Positions 1-6,846 of a stretch of DNA of 16,540 bases are shown piece after piece. Positions within the stretch are counted from its first letter, which is position 1, and the number at the start of each line of letters is the position of its first letter. The notes below the pieces were generated by a model. That model did no database searches. It worked only from the letters and a program-made list of their open reading frames with translations, and was not told the origin of the DNA. A program made the translations under genes and the position numbers. This DNA comes from DASXTS01 sp036505275 (GTDB taxonomy: Bacteria > Actinomycetota > Actinomycetes > Mycobacteriales > Pseudonocardiaceae): positions 1-16,540 of the forward strand of contig DASXTS010000402.1 of assembly GCA_036505275.1 (NCBI GenBank), given 5' to 3'.

Positions 1-1815
1 CGGGCCACCCTCGACCAGCAGCGCCGCCGCGAGACCGAGCTTGCCGCGCTGGTCGACACGGCCCGCGACCTCGCGGTGCTGCGCGACCTGGACGCGGTGC
101 TGGTAGCCATCGTGCGCCGGGCGCGAACCCTGCTCGGCACCGACACGGCCTATCTCACGCTCGTGGACGATGCCACCGGCGATACCCACATGCGGGTCAC
201 CGACGGCTCGGTCTCGGCCACGTTCCAGCGGCTGCGGCTGCCCCGCGGGGCCGGCCTCGGCGGCCTGGTCGCGATCACCGGCGCGCCCTACGCCACCGCC
301 GACTACCTGCACGACGAGCGGTTCCGGCACACGCCTGAGATCGACACCAGCGTCCTGGACGAGGGCCTGGTGGCGATCCTCGGCGTGCCCTTGGCGCTCG
401 GGCACCGGGCGTCAAGTTATTCGACCCAGGATTACTCGATACAGGGCAGCCGGGTGATCGGCGTGCTGTTCGCGGCCAACCGCCGGCACCGTCCGTTCGC
501 CCGCGAGGAGGTCGACCTGCTCGGCTCGCTCGGCGCGCTGGCCGCCGTGGCCATCGACAACGCCCGGCTGCTCGCCGAGACCCAGCAGGCCATCGCCGAG
601 GTGCGGGCCGCCAACGAGCTCGTCCGCCAGCACAGCACCCAGGTCGAGCGGGCCGCGGACGCCCACGAGCGGATGACCGCGTTGGTGCTGCGTGGCGGCG
701 ACGTGCCGGACCTGGCCTCGGCGGTCGTCGAGGTGCTTGCCGGCAGCCTGCTGGTGCTCGACGCCGAACGACGGGAGCTGGCCTCCGTCGGCAAGGCGGC
801 CCACGCGGCGAGTGGGCTCGACCTCGACGGGCTGGCGGACGTGCTGGCCACGGCGCGCCGCTCGGCGGGATGCGTCGGGGTGGCCGAATCGCCGCTCGGC
901 CCGTGCACCGTGGCCGCCGTGCTGGCCGGCGGCGACCCGCTCGGCTACCTGGTGCTGCACGGCCGGCAGCCGCTGGCCGGCACCCTGGACGGCGGCGAAC
1001 GGCGGATCCTGGAACGGGCCGCGCAGATCACCGCGCTGCTGCTGTTGCTGCGCAGGGCCAGAAGCGAGGCCGAGAACCGGCTGCGCGGCGAGCTGCTGAC
1101 CGACCTGCTCGCGGCGCCCGAGCGGGACGGCCTGCGCGAACGGGCCCTACGGCTGCCGCTGGACCTGGACACCGACCACGTCGTCGTCACGGCGTCCGCC
1201 GACGCCGTCGGCCGGCACCGGCTGGCGTCGGCGGCCGCGGTCCTGGCGAGCGACCGGCACGGCCTCGCCGGGGAGTACCAGGGCGTCGTGGTGTTGCTGG
1301 TGCCGGCCCTGGACGGCACTGACACCGGTGATGCCGCGGTGCTGGTCCGCAACCGGCTGGCCGCCGCGGTCCGGGCCAAGGTCACCGCCGGGGCGGCCGG
1401 TCCGGCGCGCGGCCCCGCCGGGCTCGCCGAGGCCTACCGCCAGGCCCGCCGGTGCCTCGACGCGCTGCACGCCCTCGGCCGGCTGGGCGAGGCCGCCTGC
1501 CCGGCCGACCTCGGCTTCGCCGGCCTGTTGCTCGCGCAGGCCGACGGCGCGGCCGTCGGCCGCTTCGTGGCGGACACCATCGGGCCGATCCTGAGCTACG
1601 ACGCCCGCCGCGGCACCGAGCTCACCGCCACCCTGCAGTCCTACTTCGCGCACGACCGCAGCCCGGCCAGGTGCGCCGTGCCGCTGCACGTGCACGTCAA
1701 CACCGTCACCCAGCGCCTTGACCGGATCCGCCAGCTCCTCGGCGACGAATGGCAGCACCCGGACCGCGCCCTGCAGGTGCAACTCGCCCTGCACCTGCAC
1801 CGCCTGCGCGGCTGA
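1..1815 (+). CDS. GAF-domain regulator with PucR-type C-terminal HTH (5' truncated)
   Basis: The reading frame is open from the left edge, so the true start lies outside the window; the internal GTG at 76 is not convincing because coding sequence precedes it. 604 codons are visible. An N-terminal GAF domain (about residues 25-190) has the family-like phrases GVLFAANR and AAVAIDNARLL. A short helical linker and a poorly conserved middle region (about 220-500, perhaps CdaR/GGDEF-like) follow. The last 65 residues form the PucR HTH, with LHVHVNTVTQRLDRIRQLLG at about 562-581. Proteins of this family are transcriptional regulators that sense a small ligand through GAF; the ligand and targets cannot be told here. 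One oddity is a 15-residue insertion at bases 403-447 inside the GAF domain, with codons unlike the rest of the gene. Family call is firm, specific role unknown. Confidence 0.88.
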   Translation, partial: RATLDQQRRRETELAALVDTARDLAVLRDLDAVLVAIVRRARTLLGTDTAYLTLVDDATGDTHMRVTDGSVSATFQRLRLPRGAGLGGLVAITGAPYATADYLHDERFRHTPEIDTSVLDEGLVAILGVPLALGHRASSYSTQDYSIQGSRVIGVLFAANRRHRPFAREEVDLLGSLGALAAVAIDNARLLAETQQAIAEVRAANELVRQHSTQVERAADAHERMTALVLRGGDVPDLASAVVEVLAGSLLVLDAERRELASVGKAAHAASGLDLDGLADVLATARRSAGCVGVAESPLGPCTVAAVLAGGDPLGYLVLHGRQPLAGTLDGGERRILERAAQITALLLLLRRARSEAENRLRGELLTDLLAAPERDGLRERALRLPLDLDTDHVVVTASADAVGRHRLASAAAVLASDRHGLAGEYQGVVVLLVPALDGTDTGDAAVLVRNRLAAAVRAKVTAGAAGPARGPAGLAEAYRQARRCLDALHALGRLGEAACPADLGFAGLLLAQADGAAVGRFVADTIGPILSYDARRGTELTATLQSYFAHDRSPARCAVPLHVHVNTVTQRLDRIRQLLGDEWQHPDRALQVQLALHLHRLRG

Positions 1816-1991
1816 GGTGGTTGGTGTGCCTCCAAGTACCACCATTGCGGCGGAAATGGGCCTTTAACCACCGCGATTGCGGCTCGCGCACCGTCATTGC
1901 GAGCGCGGGAACGCAGTTGCTGGCGTCACATAACCATGGCGTCCGTTGTGTGTCCGCCACACGTGGTCGCGCGGCACGTCACACGGCCAGC

Positions 1992-3359
1992 ATGTGCGGC
2001 ATGCGTACAGTCAGCGCCGCCCTCGGCGTCGCGCTCGCGGTATCTCTTGCGGTGGTACCGGCGGCGTCCGCCAGCCAAGACGATCACTGTGCCGGCCTCG
2101 GACGGCTGCACGTGCCGGCCGCCGAGCTGCAGCTCACGGCCTGCCTGGACGACCTGACCACGGCGGGCACGACCGGGACCGCCTACACCGACCCGGCGGA
2201 CTGGGCCGGGCTGCACCCGCCAGGCGCGGTGAACCCGAGCGGAGTGCCAGGCATCCAGATCGACGGGTACTTCCCGGACACCTCTACCACGAACACCAAC
2301 CACGGCTGGCGCCACGACTCCCAGTTTGTGATCAGGCTGCCGGACGACTGGAACGGCGGGCTGGTCGTCTCCGGGTCGCCCGGCGTGCGCGAACAGTACG
2401 CCAACGACTTCGTGATCTCCGACTGGGTGCTGGCCCGCGGCTATGCGTTCGCGGCGACCGACAAGGGCAACACCGGCTTGCGGTTCTTCGAGGACGGCGC
2501 GCAACCGGGTGACGCCATTGCCGAGTGGAACGATCGGGTCACCCAGCTCACCATCGCGGTCAGGGCCACCCTGGCGCAGCGCTACGGCCACCCGCCGACC
2601 ACCACGCTGGCCGCCGGCCTGTCCAACGGCGGATACCTGGTGCGCTGGCAATTGGAGAACAATCCGTCGCTGTACGACGCCGGGCTGGACTGGGAGGGCG
2701 TGCTCTGGCGCTCCGAGGGGCCCAACCTGCTGACGTTCCTGCCGCCGAGCCTGCGCGGCTACCAGCGCCTGGCCGCCGGTGACCCCACCGGAGCGGATCA
2801 GGTGATCGCCGCGGGCTTCCCGGCCGAGTCGTCCTTCCTGTGGCCCTTCCACTACCAGGTGTACTGGGATCTCACCCAGCGGATCTACCGCGAGGAGCTC
2901 GACCCCGAGTTCGACGGCGCGCTGACCGCGGGCGTCCCGTTCTGCGCCTCCGGCACGCCGAGCTGCGATGCCGACTACGACTACTTCAGCCGGCCGGAGG
3001 CCGTCCGCGAGGCCATTGACAAGATCGCGCTCACCGGTCGAACCGGCCGGCCGATGATCACCCTGCACGGCACGCTGGACGCGCTGCTGCCGATCAGCAA
3101 GGACTCGGACGTCTACCGGGGGCTGATCGAGGCCGCCGGTCGCGGCGAGGCGCACCGGTACTACCGGATCGAGGGCGGCAACCACGTCGATGGCCTGTAC
3201 GGGCTCTTCCCGGACCGGCTGCGGCCGATCCTGCCGTGCTTCCACGCCGCGCTGGCCGCCATGGAGGGCTGGCTGGCCGGTACCGCGCCGCCGCCGAGCG
3301 CCACCCTGCCACGCCCGACCAGCGGCGACCTGGTCAACACCTGCTCGTTGGCGGGCTGA
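1992..3359 (+). CDS. Secreted alpha/beta hydrolase (3HB-oligomer hydrolase/tannase-like)
   Basis: The ATG at 1992 (or 2001) begins a signal peptide: short basic start, hydrophobic core, and an AxA site giving cleavage near PAASA/SQDD at about residue 27. Numbering from 1992, the catalytic triad is visible: Ser211 in GLSNGG (G-x-S-x-G), Asp363 in LHGTLDALLP and His398 in GGNHVDG. Six cysteines lie in the mature protein (for example CASGTPSC), suggesting disulfides outside the cell. The open frame extends upstream to 1749, but that part overlaps the preceding gene and has no signal peptide, so I place the start here. No good Shine-Dalgarno is seen for either ATG. The fold and secretion are well supported. 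The substrate is not: the layout resembles 3-hydroxybutyrate oligomer hydrolases and tannase/feruloyl-esterase-like hydrolases, but I cannot separate them. Confidence 0.85.
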   Translation: MCGMRTVSAALGVALAVSLAVVPAASASQDDHCAGLGRLHVPAAELQLTACLDDLTTAGTTGTAYTDPADWAGLHPPGAVNPSGVPGIQIDGYFPDTSTTNTNHGWRHDSQFVIRLPDDWNGGLVVSGSPGVREQYANDFVISDWVLARGYAFAATDKGNTGLRFFEDGAQPGDAIAEWNDRVTQLTIAVRATLAQRYGHPPTTTLAAGLSNGGYLVRWQLENNPSLYDAGLDWEGVLWRSEGPNLLTFLPPSLRGYQRLAAGDPTGADQVIAAGFPAESSFLWPFHYQVYWDLTQRIYREELDPEFDGALTAGVPFCASGTPSCDADYDYFSRPEAVREAIDKIALTGRTGRPMITLHGTLDALLPISKDSDVYRGLIEAAGRGEAHRYYRIEGGNHVDGLYGLFPDRLRPILPCFHAALAAMEGWLAGTAPPPSATLPRPTSGDLVNTCSLAG

Positions 3360-3367
3360 CCCCGCCC

Positions 3368-3407
3368 GTGAGTGGCAAATGGTGTCAGAACACCATTTTC
3401 CACTCAC
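3368..3407. terminator. Strong hairpin between hydrolase and thioesterase genes
   Basis: Arms 3368-3384 and 3391-3407 pair over 17 positions with one mismatch (GTGAGTGGCAAATGGTG against CACCATTTTCCACTCAC), and a further C-G pair at 3367/3408 extends the stem. The loop is six bases. It starts 8 bp after the hydrolase stop. No T-run follows on the plus strand, so it would be a U-less terminator of the kind proposed for high-GC actinomycetes, or a dispersed intergenic hairpin. The structure is certain from the sequence; the terminator role is inferred. Confidence 0.6.
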
Positions 3408-3436
3408 GACTTATCCACAGCTAGAGTTCACGGCCG

Positions 3437-3814
3437 ATGGCCGTCGAACCGGGGTTGCACGCCGCCGTCGAGCACACCGTGACCGACGCCGACACCGCAG
3501 TGGCACTGGGCAGCGGTGACGTGCCGGTGCTCGGGACGCCCCGGCTGCTGGCGCTGGCCGAGGCGGCAACGGTGGCCGCGCTGGCCGGCCACCTCGCCGA
3601 CGGGCAGACCTCGGTCGGCACGAGGGTCGAGCTGGACCACCTTGCTGCCACACCGGTTGGCGCCGTGGTGCGGGTACGCGCGGAGCTGGCGGCGGTCGAC
3701 GGCCGGTCGCTGCGCTTCGCGGTGACCGCCACCGACGGGTCCGGTGCGGTGATCGGGCGCGGCACGGTCAGCCGCACGGTGGTCGATCGCAACCGCTTCC
3801 TGTCCCGGCCGTGA
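3437..3814 (+). CDS. Hotdog-fold acyl-CoA thioesterase, FlK family
   Basis: A 125-residue protein with the complete single-domain hotdog pattern: VLGTPRLLALAEAA, TSVGTRVELDHLAATPVG, and an IGRGTVSRTVV end. Thr34, Glu42 and His68 match the catalytic Thr42, Glu50 and His76 of Streptomyces cattleya fluoroacetyl-CoA thioesterase FlK, with identical spacing (8 and 26 residues). The Phe residues before the Thr that FlK uses to select the fluorinated substrate (Phe33 and Phe36) fall on Gly25 and Asp28 here, so I would not expect fluoroacetyl-CoA specificity. Likely role: cytoplasmic hydrolysis of a short acyl-CoA, substrate unknown. The ATG at 3437 has only a weak purine stretch upstream (CTAGAG). 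It stands alone, convergent with ilvG. Confidence 0.85.
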   Translation: MAVEPGLHAAVEHTVTDADTAVALGSGDVPVLGTPRLLALAEAATVAALAGHLADGQTSVGTRVELDHLAATPVGAVVRVRAELAAVDGRSLRFAVTATDGSGAVIGRGTVSRTVVDRNRFLSRP

Positions 3815-3832
3815 CGGCTGTCGGCATGCGAC

Positions 3833-3858
3833 GCCGCCTCACACGGCCGCCTCACACG
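3833..3858. repeat. 13-bp perfect tandem duplication across the ilvG stop
   Basis: GCCGCCTCACACG occurs twice back to back, at 3833-3845 and 3846-3858. The second copy contains the ilvG stop (TCA at 3852-3854 on the plus strand), so the stop codon is duplicated 13 bp downstream in the other copy. It lies in the 37-bp gap between the convergent thioesterase and ilvG genes. Confidence 0.9.
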
Positions 3859-5510
3859 CCGGTTGTGGTGCGGGGGTAGACCACGGCTGGGTCGGTCACC
3901 ACGTTCACCAGGTACGGCACTCCCGAGTCGAAGGCGCGCTTGAGTGCGGCGCCGATGTCGCCGGGGCGGGTGACCAGCTCGCCGGCGCCCCCGAGAGCGC
4001 GGACCACCTCGTCGTAGCGGGTCTGCGGCCGCAGCTCGGCGGCCACGTCATAGCCGTAGAGGAACTGCATGGGGTGCTTCTCCAGGCCCCAGATCCCGTT
4101 GTTGCCGACGATCATCACCACGGGCAGCTCGTGCCGCACCAGGGTGTCGACGTCCATCAGCGAGAACCCGGCGGCGCCGTCGCCGAGCAGCAGCACGACC
4201 TGCGGAGCCGGCCGCGCCAGCCGCGCCGCCATGGCGTAGCCGAGGCCGGTGCCGAGGCAGCCGTACGGGCCGGGGTCGAGCCAGCAGCCGGGCTGGCGGG
4301 GCTCGATGAACTTGCCGGCGAAGGACACGAAGTCGCCGCCGTCACCGATCACGACGGCGTCATCGGTGAGTTGGCGGAGCAGTTCCCGGTAGATCCGCGC
4401 CGGGTGCACCGGCTCGGCGTCGCTGTCCAGCACGGCGGCGTCGCCGGCCACCGCGGCGTCGGCCGCCGACCGCAGCTCGGCCACCCAGTCGGCGTACCGC
4501 CGCGGCGTCGCCCCTGGAGTCGCCTCCCAGGCCGAGACCAGGCCGTCCAGCACCAGGGTCAGGTCGCCGGCGGCCGAGCCGGCCAGGGTGGCGTGCCGGG
4601 ACACCTGGCCGGCGGAGTCGGCCAGGTGCACCACCCGAGCAGAACCGAACACGCCGTACCCCAGCCGAAAGTCCAGCGGGGTGCCGACCACGATCATCAG
4701 GTCGGCCTGCTTGAACGCCCGCGAGCGGGCCCTGGTCACCAGCAGCGGGTGCCCAGCCGGCAGGATGCCGCGGCCCATCCCGTTGGTGATCGTGGGCAGG
4801 CCGATGGCCTCGGCCGCACGTCGCGCGGCGTGCTCGGCACTGTCGGCCCACACGTCCGACCCGAGCACCAGAACCGGGTGTGCCGACTCCGCCAGCAACG
4901 CGGCGATGCCGGCCAGCGCGTCCGGGTCGGGCTCGATCGGCGGCCGCGGCGGCCCGTCCGGCAGCACCGCGGAGGAGCGGCTGAACAGCCGGTCCATCGG
5001 CACGTCGAGGAACACCGGACCGCGGTGCGGCTCGGAGGCGATGTCCAATGCGCCGTGCACCGCGGCGGCGATCATGCCGGTCTCGTGCACCGTCGCGGCG
5101 TGCTTGGTGACCGGGGCCAGCAGCGGCGGGTGGTCGAGCTCCTGAAGGCTGCCGGTCCCCCAACGGGTCTCCGGCGCCCGCCCGCCGATCACCAGCAGCG
5201 GCGAGCCGTTGAAGTGTGCCGTGGTCACCGCGCTGACCCCGTTCGTGACGCCCGGCCCGGCGGTGAGCACGGCCAGCCCGGGCGTGCGGGTCAGCTTGGC
5301 GGTGGCCTCCGCGGCGAACACGGCGCTCTGCTCGTGCCGCACGTCGACCAATCGCATCACCGGCCCGCCGGCAGAGTCGCCAAGGCCCTTGACCGCAGCG
5401 TCGTACAGGGGGAACACGTGCGCCCCGGAGAGCGTGAACATGGTCTGTACGCCGTGCGCCAGTGCGGCCGCGACGGCCAGCTGGCCGCCGTGGCCATTGA
5501 GCTCGCCCAC
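3852..5510 (-). CDS. ilvG: Acetolactate synthase-like ThDP enzyme (IlvG type)
   Basis: 552 residues with the three-part architecture of ThDP enzymes. The N-terminal PYR domain has the activating glutamate in RHEQ (Glu60) and the phrases TLSGAHVFPLYD and AGPGVTNG. The C-terminal PP domain binds Mg-ThDP through GDG at 443-445 and NN at 470-471. The text GNNGIWGLEKHPM and YDEVVRALGG closely matches mycobacterial IlvG (Rv1820), a large-subunit-like acetohydroxyacid synthase paralogue that joins two pyruvates. No regulatory small subunit (IlvN) or ilvC is nearby, so a role outside branched-chain amino acid synthesis, or in oxalyl-CoA/benzaldehyde-lyase-like chemistry, remains possible. I chose the GTG at 5510 because GGGAGGA lies 3 nt upstream and the protein then starts at the domain edge; the frame itself stays open to 5885 across the divergent gene. 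Confidence 0.88.
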   Translation of the reverse strand: MGELNGHGGQLAVAAALAHGVQTMFTLSGAHVFPLYDAAVKGLGDSAGGPVMRLVDVRHEQSAVFAAEATAKLTRTPGLAVLTAGPGVTNGVSAVTTAHFNGSPLLVIGGRAPETRWGTGSLQELDHPPLLAPVTKHAATVHETGMIAAAVHGALDIASEPHRGPVFLDVPMDRLFSRSSAVLPDGPPRPPIEPDPDALAGIAALLAESAHPVLVLGSDVWADSAEHAARRAAEAIGLPTITNGMGRGILPAGHPLLVTRARSRAFKQADLMIVVGTPLDFRLGYGVFGSARVVHLADSAGQVSRHATLAGSAAGDLTLVLDGLVSAWEATPGATPRRYADWVAELRSAADAAVAGDAAVLDSDAEPVHPARIYRELLRQLTDDAVVIGDGGDFVSFAGKFIEPRQPGCWLDPGPYGCLGTGLGYAMAARLARPAPQVVLLLGDGAAGFSLMDVDTLVRHELPVVMIVGNNGIWGLEKHPMQFLYGYDVAAELRPQTRYDEVVRALGGAGELVTRPGDIGAALKRAFDSGVPYLVNVVTDPAVVYPRTTTGV

Positions 5511-5513
5511 AGA

Positions 5514-5520
5514 TCCTCCC
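5514..5520 (-). promoter_or_regulatory. Ribosome binding site fixing the ilvG start
   Basis: GGGAGGA on the minus strand ends 3 nt before the GTG at 5510 (about 5-6 nt from its AGG core). It is the only good Shine-Dalgarno in the extended frame and rules out the longer 5885 start. Confidence 0.7.
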
Positions 5521-5532
5521 AGGAGTCTGGTA

Positions 5533-5551
5533 ACAACTGACCGTACGTTGT
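5533..5551. promoter_or_regulatory. Divergent promoter region with small inverted repeat
   Basis: The 79-bp gap between ilvG (-) and the phosphatase gene (+) must hold both promoters. It contains the arms ACAAC (5533-5537) and GTTGT (5547-5551), with CGTACG between them. This could be a regulator site; the arms are short and could arise by chance. Confidence 0.25.
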
Positions 5552-5589
5552 AGCGGCCGGCGGGCCGGGCAGCCCGACCCGACCTTAAA

Positions 5590-6846
5590 GTGGCGCCCGT
5601 GCCCGTCATGTTGCACGAGGAGCCGCCATCGTGGCTCCGCGTCCTGCTCGTCGAGGACGACCCGGCAGACGTGTACCTGGTGTCCGAGCTGCTCGACGAG
5701 GTGGACGCCCCGGTGTTGCTGACCGTTGCCAGTTCGATCGCCGAGGTGCTCGACGCCGGCATGCTGCAGGGCGCCGACTGCGTGTTGCTCGACCTCAATC
5801 TGCCGGGCACCACCGGTGGCCTGGACGGCCTACGGCGGCTGCTGGCCGTCGACCCGGCGGTAGCCGTCTGCGTGCTGACCGGCACCGACGACGAGTACCT
5901 CGGCGCCGCCGCGGTCGCCGCCGGCGCGCAGGACTACCTGGTCAAGGGCGCGGTGGACGGCACCCTGCTGAACCGGGCCATCCGCTACGCCGTGGAGCGC
6001 CGCCGGGCCCAGATCAACCTGCGCCGGCTGCGCGAGGCTGAGCTGTACGCGGCCGAGTCGGCGCGGCTGGAGCGGGGGCTGATGCCGGGGCCGCTGCTGG
6101 CGGGCAGCGGCGTGTCGGCGCTGCCGTTCTACCGGGCCGGCCGGCGCAGCGCGCTGCTCGGCGGCGATTTCTACGACGTCGTCGAGAAGCCGGACGGCAC
6201 CCTGGACGCCATCATCGGCGACGTCTGCGGGCACAGCGTCGACCAGGCGGCGCTGGGCGCGCTGTTGCGGGTCTCCTGGCGGGCCCTGGTGCTCGGTGGG
6301 GTACCGGAGCCGGCCGTGCTGCCCGCGCTGCAGCAGGTGCTGGCCACCGAGCGGGCACATCCGTCGCTGTTCACCACGGTGTGCACCATCCAGATCGTGG
6401 ACCGCACGGCCTCGGTCCGGCTCGCCGGGCACCCGGCGCCGGTGCTGCTCTGGCCGCGCCCGGCACCGGTGGCGGCGGCCGTCGGCTTGCCGCTCGGGCT
6501 GGCTGACGACGCCAACTGGGAGCGGGCAGAGGTGCGGCTGCCGGACCGGTGGGCGATCATGATGTACACCGACGGCCTGATTGAGGGCCACGGCCCGAAC
6601 CCGCCGGAGCGGTTGTGGGACACCGGGCTGCTCCGGCTGCTGGACTCCGAGCACAACACGCCGCTGACCGACCTGCCCGCCAGGCTGGTGGAACGGGCCG
6701 AGGTGTTCAACGACGGACCGCTGCCTGACGACGTGGCCATCCTGGTGCTGACCGGCGAGCCTGAGGTCGACGAGGACCGCGAGCCGGCCGCGAGCGACCA
6801 GGCGGCTGGCGCCGCCACGGGTTCGGCCGTGGCTGGTGGGGGTTGA
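5590..6846 (+). CDS. Response regulator receiver fused to SpoIIE/RsbU-type PP2C phosphatase
   Basis: 418 residues. The receiver domain (about 17-130) keeps all key residues: acidic triad Glu22/Asp23/Asp24, phospho-acceptor Asp68 in LLDLNLPG, Thr97 and Lys119 in YLVKG. A short helical linker leads to a PP2C domain (about 160-395) with the metal-binding motifs GGDFYD (191-196), IGDVCGH (Asp211), LAGHPAP, MYTDGLIE and PDDVAIL. Such proteins dephosphorylate anti-sigma-factor antagonists when the receiver is phosphorylated; no antagonist or anti-sigma gene is present here. A 25-residue Ala/Glu-rich tail follows. The gene leads an operon with the kinase at 6843 (4-bp overlap). Start is GTG 5590, with GTG 5599 and ATG 5608 as alternatives; none has a clear Shine-Dalgarno. 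Confidence 0.9.
   Translation: MAPVPVMLHEEPPSWLRVLLVEDDPADVYLVSELLDEVDAPVLLTVASSIAEVLDAGMLQGADCVLLDLNLPGTTGGLDGLRRLLAVDPAVAVCVLTGTDDEYLGAAAVAAGAQDYLVKGAVDGTLLNRAIRYAVERRRAQINLRRLREAELYAAESARLERGLMPGPLLAGSGVSALPFYRAGRRSALLGGDFYDVVEKPDGTLDAIIGDVCGHSVDQAALGALLRVSWRALVLGGVPEPAVLPALQQVLATERAHPSLFTTVCTIQIVDRTASVRLAGHPAPVLLWPRPAPVAAAVGLPLGLADDANWERAEVRLPDRWAIMMYTDGLIEGHGPNPPERLWDTGLLRLLDSEHNTPLTDLPARLVERAEVFNDGPLPDDVAILVLTGEPEVDEDREPAASDQAAGAATGSAVAGGG

Noticed and set aside
3411..3419. Replication origin
   Set aside because: Only one DnaA box, with no cluster and no dnaA/dnaN nearby.
4074..5540. 488-codon open frame on the plus strand
   Set aside because: It is antisense to ilvG and rich in Arg/Gly/His/Gln with no recognisable domain.
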